From Bacteroidota bacterium (GTDB lineage: Bacteria > Bacteroidota > Bacteroidia > Flavobacteriales > Weeksellaceae): a stretch of DNA of 5,693 nt. The notes below the pieces were generated by a model, which worked only from the letters and a program-made list of their open reading frames with translations, made no database searches and was not told the origin of the DNA. Below are positions 4,041 through 5,693 of this stretch, piece by piece. The stretch spans positions 1 through 5,693 of the forward strand of contig JAEWOD010000013.1 of assembly GCA_023461035.1 (NCBI GenBank). The letters are read 5' to 3'. The position numbers and the translations under genes are program-made. The first letter of the stretch is position 1; every line of letters starts with the position of its first letter.

Positions 4041-5132
4041 TTGAAATTAAAAATTACATCATTGATAGTGTTGGTGGGAACCCTGAGTTTTGCGCAGGTA
4101 ACCCGTAAATATTCAAACGAATTCCTGAGTATCGGAGTAGATGCCCGCGCCTTTGCGATGGGGAATGCGGTTGTGGCAAACACAAGCGACGTGAATTCTA
4201 CCTATTGGAATCCGGCCGGTTTGACAGAAGTTTATTTCGGACCGCAGATCGCAGCCATGCACGCCGAATATTTCCAGGGCATCGCGAAATACGACTATCT
4301 CGCCGGAGCCATGCCGCTCGAAAACAATGCCGTAGTAGGGATTTCCGTTTATAGATTTGGCGTAGATGACATTTTAAATACCACCCAATTGATAGATGCG
4401 CAAGGAAACATAGACTATGACCGCATCAGCAAATTTTCCACCGCCGACTATGCATTGAGTTTGAGTTATGCCGGACATTTTCTCGGAAATTCAGACATAA
4501 CGGTCGGAGCCAATGCAAAAATCGTGTACCGGCACATCGGGAAATTTGCCAATTCATTTGGCTTCGGGATCGACTTGGGATTTCAGTACCGCACCGAAGA
4601 CAAATTTTATTTTGGATTGATGGCGCGCGACATCACGACTACCTTTAACGCCTGGAGCATCAACGAAGACGAACTGAACACCATAACCGTTACCGAACCC
4701 GGAACCGGAAACCAGCAGACCGTAAATGAACTACCGGAAGAAACCATCGAACTTACCCTCCCCAAACTACAATTCGGAGTAGGGAAGGACTTTAAAATCA
4801 GTGAAAAGTTCAACCTGCTGGGAGAAGTCGATCTGAACTTCCAGTTTGCCCAGACCAACGACCTGATTTCCACTAGTGCATTGAGCATTTCGCCATCCGC
4901 CGGATTCGAAGTCGGATATGACAACATGGTTTTCCTGCGTGGCGGTGTCAACAATTTCCAGTTCGAAACAACCTTTGAAGGCGAAAAAGAACTCACCTTC
5001 CAGCCAAACATAGGCGTAGGATTCAAATACAAAGGAATATCTGTGGACTATGCTTTGACCGATGTCGGTGACCAGAGCATTGCGCTGTATTCCAACATCA
5101 TTTCCCTGAAAATCGATCTGGGAGAATTTTAA
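4041..5132 (+). CDS. PorV/PorQ-family outer membrane beta-barrel protein
   Basis: The 363-residue protein belongs by sequence to the PorV/PorQ family (FadL-like barrels; UPF0164). A signal peptide covers residues 1-18, with cleavage after Ser-Phe-Ala before Gln19. The family's N-terminal signature follows: Phe-Leu-Ser-Ile-Gly-Val-Asp-Ala-Arg-Ala-Phe-Ala-Met-Gly (28-41) and Tyr-Trp-Asn-Pro-Ala-Gly-Leu (55-61). The rest is alternating strands rich in Gly and aromatics, up to a C-terminal strand, Ile-Ser-Leu-Lys-Ile-Asp-Leu-Gly-Glu-Phe, typical of a barrel. Named members serve type IX secretion (PorV, PorQ), but the family has many paralogues, so a secretion role is not assured. The start is a TTG at 4041: there is an in-frame stop at 4029 and no ATG gives the signal peptide. 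G+C is clearly higher than in pssA (bases 4681-4740 about 53% against about 32%), and codons such as GCC, CCG and ATC are frequent. It is flanked by a hairpin array and a GC-rich repeat and seems to be transcribed alone. Confidence 0.85.
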   Translation: MKLKITSLIVLVGTLSFAQVTRKYSNEFLSIGVDARAFAMGNAVVANTSDVNSTYWNPAGLTEVYFGPQIAAMHAEYFQGIAKYDYLAGAMPLENNAVVGISVYRFGVDDILNTTQLIDAQGNIDYDRISKFSTADYALSLSYAGHFLGNSDITVGANAKIVYRHIGKFANSFGFGIDLGFQYRTEDKFYFGLMARDITTTFNAWSINEDELNTITVTEPGTGNQQTVNELPEETIELTLPKLQFGVGKDFKISEKFNLLGEVDLNFQFAQTNDLISTSALSISPSAGFEVGYDNMVFLRGGVNNFQFETTFEGEKELTFQPNIGVGFKYKGISVDYALTDVGDQSIALYSNIISLKIDLGEF

Positions 5133-5147
5133 AATTTACCTTTTACG

Positions 5148-5170
5148 TTATACAATTCTACATTGTACAA
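5148..5170. other. Weak AT-rich hairpin after the PorV/PorQ-family gene
   Basis: TACAAT (5151-5156) pairs with ATTGTA (5162-5167) around TCTAC. After one mismatch TT (5148-5149) can also pair with AA (5169-5170). It lies 15 bases after the stop. Without a following T-run it is a poor terminator; the GC-rich element just beyond may do that job. Confidence 0.3.
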
Positions 5171-5178
5171 ATTATAAT

Positions 5179-5274
5179 CAGGGCGCCCGGGCGGGCTGCT
5201 CCGGGGTTTCGTCTCGTCCTATGGACGAGACCGGCTTCCTTCGGTCGCCGCCCTGCACATCCCTGGCGCGGGGA
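5179..5274. repeat. GC-rich palindromic repeat element upstream of the rRNA operon
   Basis: A block of very high G+C lies between AT-rich flanks. CAGGGCG (5179-5185) pairs with CGCCCTG (5249-5255), closing an arm. At its centre GTCTCGTCC (5211-5219) pairs perfectly with GGACGAGAC (5223-5231) around TAT. GACCG (5229-5233) can alternatively pair with CGGTC (5242-5246). CGCCCGGGCG at 5184-5193 is self-complementary. The end reads ATCCCTGGCGCGGGG. From memory, elements with a GGGC-rich start, a variable central hairpin and an ATCCCT..CGCG end are dispersed in flavobacterial genomes; this was not checked. It may act as a terminator or insulator between the porin gene and the rRNA promoters. It differs in sequence from the element at 2201. 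Confidence 0.7.
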
Positions 5275-5359
5275 AAAGAAAAAATTAAATTAACTAAATC
5301 ACTGAAAACGAATTGTCTGTAAAATAAATCAAAAAATATTGAAAAAAACTTTGATAACA

Positions 5360-5392
5360 TTTGCGTAACATTCAAAAACCTGATTATATTTG
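5360..5392 (+). promoter_or_regulatory. rRNA operon promoter P1
   Basis: TTTG at 5360-5363 (-33) and TATATTTG at 5385-5392 (-7) match the Bacteroidota consensus exactly, with a 21-base spacer. A-rich DNA at 5331-5349 precedes it and may help RNA polymerase bind. The start should lie around 5397-5399, about 282 bases before the 16S 5' end. Confidence 0.75.
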
Positions 5393-5397
5393 CAACC

Positions 5398-5417
5398 CCT
5401 TACGAAAAGAAGTAAGG
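5398..5417 (+). other. Stem-loop at the 5' end of the P1 transcript
   Basis: CCTTAC (5398-5403) pairs exactly with GTAAGG (5412-5417) around an A-rich 8-base loop. It begins six bases after the -7 box, at or next to the expected first transcribed base. Confidence 0.5.
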
Positions 5418-5464
5418 AGCTTTAAACAGACGGTTTGAAGGAATTGAAAAGATGAAAATAATGA

Positions 5465-5531
5465 GTTAAAAAAAAACTTTTAAAAATTTTCATCAAAAAA
5501 CTTGCAGAGCTAAAAAATACACTTACCTTTG
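5465..5531 (+). promoter_or_regulatory. rRNA operon promoter P2 with A/T-rich upstream tract
   Basis: TTG at 5502-5504 (-33) and TACCTTTG at 5524-5531 (-7) match the consensus with a 19-base spacer. The 37 bases before the -33 box (5465-5501) are almost all A and T, including a run of nine or more A's, and resemble an UP element of a strong rRNA promoter. The start is expected near 5536-5538, some 140 bases before 16S. Confidence 0.78.
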
Positions 5532-5534
5532 CAC

Positions 5535-5556
5535 CCGCTTTGAGAGATTGAAGCGG
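5535..5556 (+). other. Stem-loop at the 5' end of the P2 transcript
   Basis: CCGCTT (5535-5540) pairs exactly with AAGCGG (5551-5556) around a 10-base loop. Like the P1 stem it has six base pairs and starts only a few bases after the -7 box, but its sequence differs. Confidence 0.5.
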
Positions 5557-5570
5557 AAAAGAAATTGAGA

Positions 5571-5584
5571 AGTTCATTTGAAAT
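5571..5584 (+). promoter_or_regulatory. Possible boxA-like antitermination element in the rRNA leader
   Basis: AGTTCATTTGAAAT resembles the boxA signal (TGCTCTTTA in E. coli) that loads Nus factors on rRNA transcripts and prevents early termination. It lies downstream of both promoters and about 95 bases before 16S, a suitable place. The match is partial. Confidence 0.35.
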
Positions 5585-5679
5585 TATAGAAAAGAAGAAA
5601 AAAAGCCTAGAATTAAAAACGGTCAATTGGAGCAGATGGAATAAATAATTCGTTAGTCTAAAAACACAAAAAATTTTTA

Positions 5680-5693
5680 ACAACGGAGAGTTT
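5680..5693 (+). rRNA. 5' end of 16S rRNA, cut by the window edge
   Basis: The final 14 bases end in GGAGAGTTT, which aligns with the universally conserved start of 16S rRNA (E. coli positions 1-14, before GATCCTGGCTCAG). The preceding bases fit a flavobacterial 16S start. By this alignment base 1 is 5680. The two strong tandem promoters and the long leader upstream support it. Only the very end is seen, so the rest of the operon is inferred. Confidence 0.85.

Noticed and set aside
4607..5032. Open frame on the minus strand opposite the PorV/PorQ-family gene
   Set aside because: Ser- and Pro-rich antisense translation, explained by the codon bias of the real gene.
5178..5375. Open frame on the minus strand across the GC-rich element and P1
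   Set aside because: Its Arg/Pro-rich end is translated hairpin sequence and it overlaps the rRNA promoter; not a gene.

Overview
The window looks like chromosomal DNA of a member of the Bacteroidota, most likely a Flavobacterium-like flavobacterium. The evidence is a low and uneven G+C content, several TAnnTTTG-type -7 promoter boxes (the Bacteroidota consensus), a PorV/PorQ-family outer membrane protein, and signal peptides cleaved before Gln, all usual in that group. No clear Shine-Dalgarno sequence was seen before the genes checked. The last 14 bases match the conserved 5' end of 16S rRNA, so the window stops at the start of an rRNA operon.

Layout. 1-192: AT-rich non-coding or decayed DNA with a strong hairpin, an inverted repeat and traces of a broken lipoprotein frame. 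193-914 (+): two small AT-rich genes, a secreted protein of unknown function and a DUF551-like protein. 1059-1638 (-): a VapBC-type toxin-antitoxin pair with overlapping frames. 1738-2145 (-): an OsmC-family peroxide-defence protein. 2201-2276: a GC-rich multi-hairpin repeat that runs into the 3' end of the next gene. 2264-3782 (-): phosphatidylserine synthase (pssA) followed by a DEDDh 3'-5' exonuclease, overlapping by 11 bases and probably one operon. 4041-5132 (+): a PorV/PorQ-family outer membrane beta-barrel protein starting at TTG. 5179-5274: a second, different GC-rich palindromic repeat. 5360-5693 (+): two tandem rRNA promoters, the leader and the first bases of 16S rRNA.

The genes do not form one pathway. 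They are unrelated housekeeping and accessory modules: lipid synthesis and a nuclease, stress defence, toxin-antitoxin, an envelope protein, and ribosome synthesis.

The most unusual structure is in the spacers. Between vapB and osmC, before osmC, before pssA and before the porin gene, the DNA is built from imperfect tandem units that are all 7 bases long although their sequences differ. Three of these arrays share an AAC(T/C)NNA-like unit. Before the porin gene two such arrays face each other and make a 19-bp stem (one mismatch) ending six bases before the start codon. The two GC-rich elements resemble dispersed flavobacterial repeats, but copy number cannot be judged from this window.
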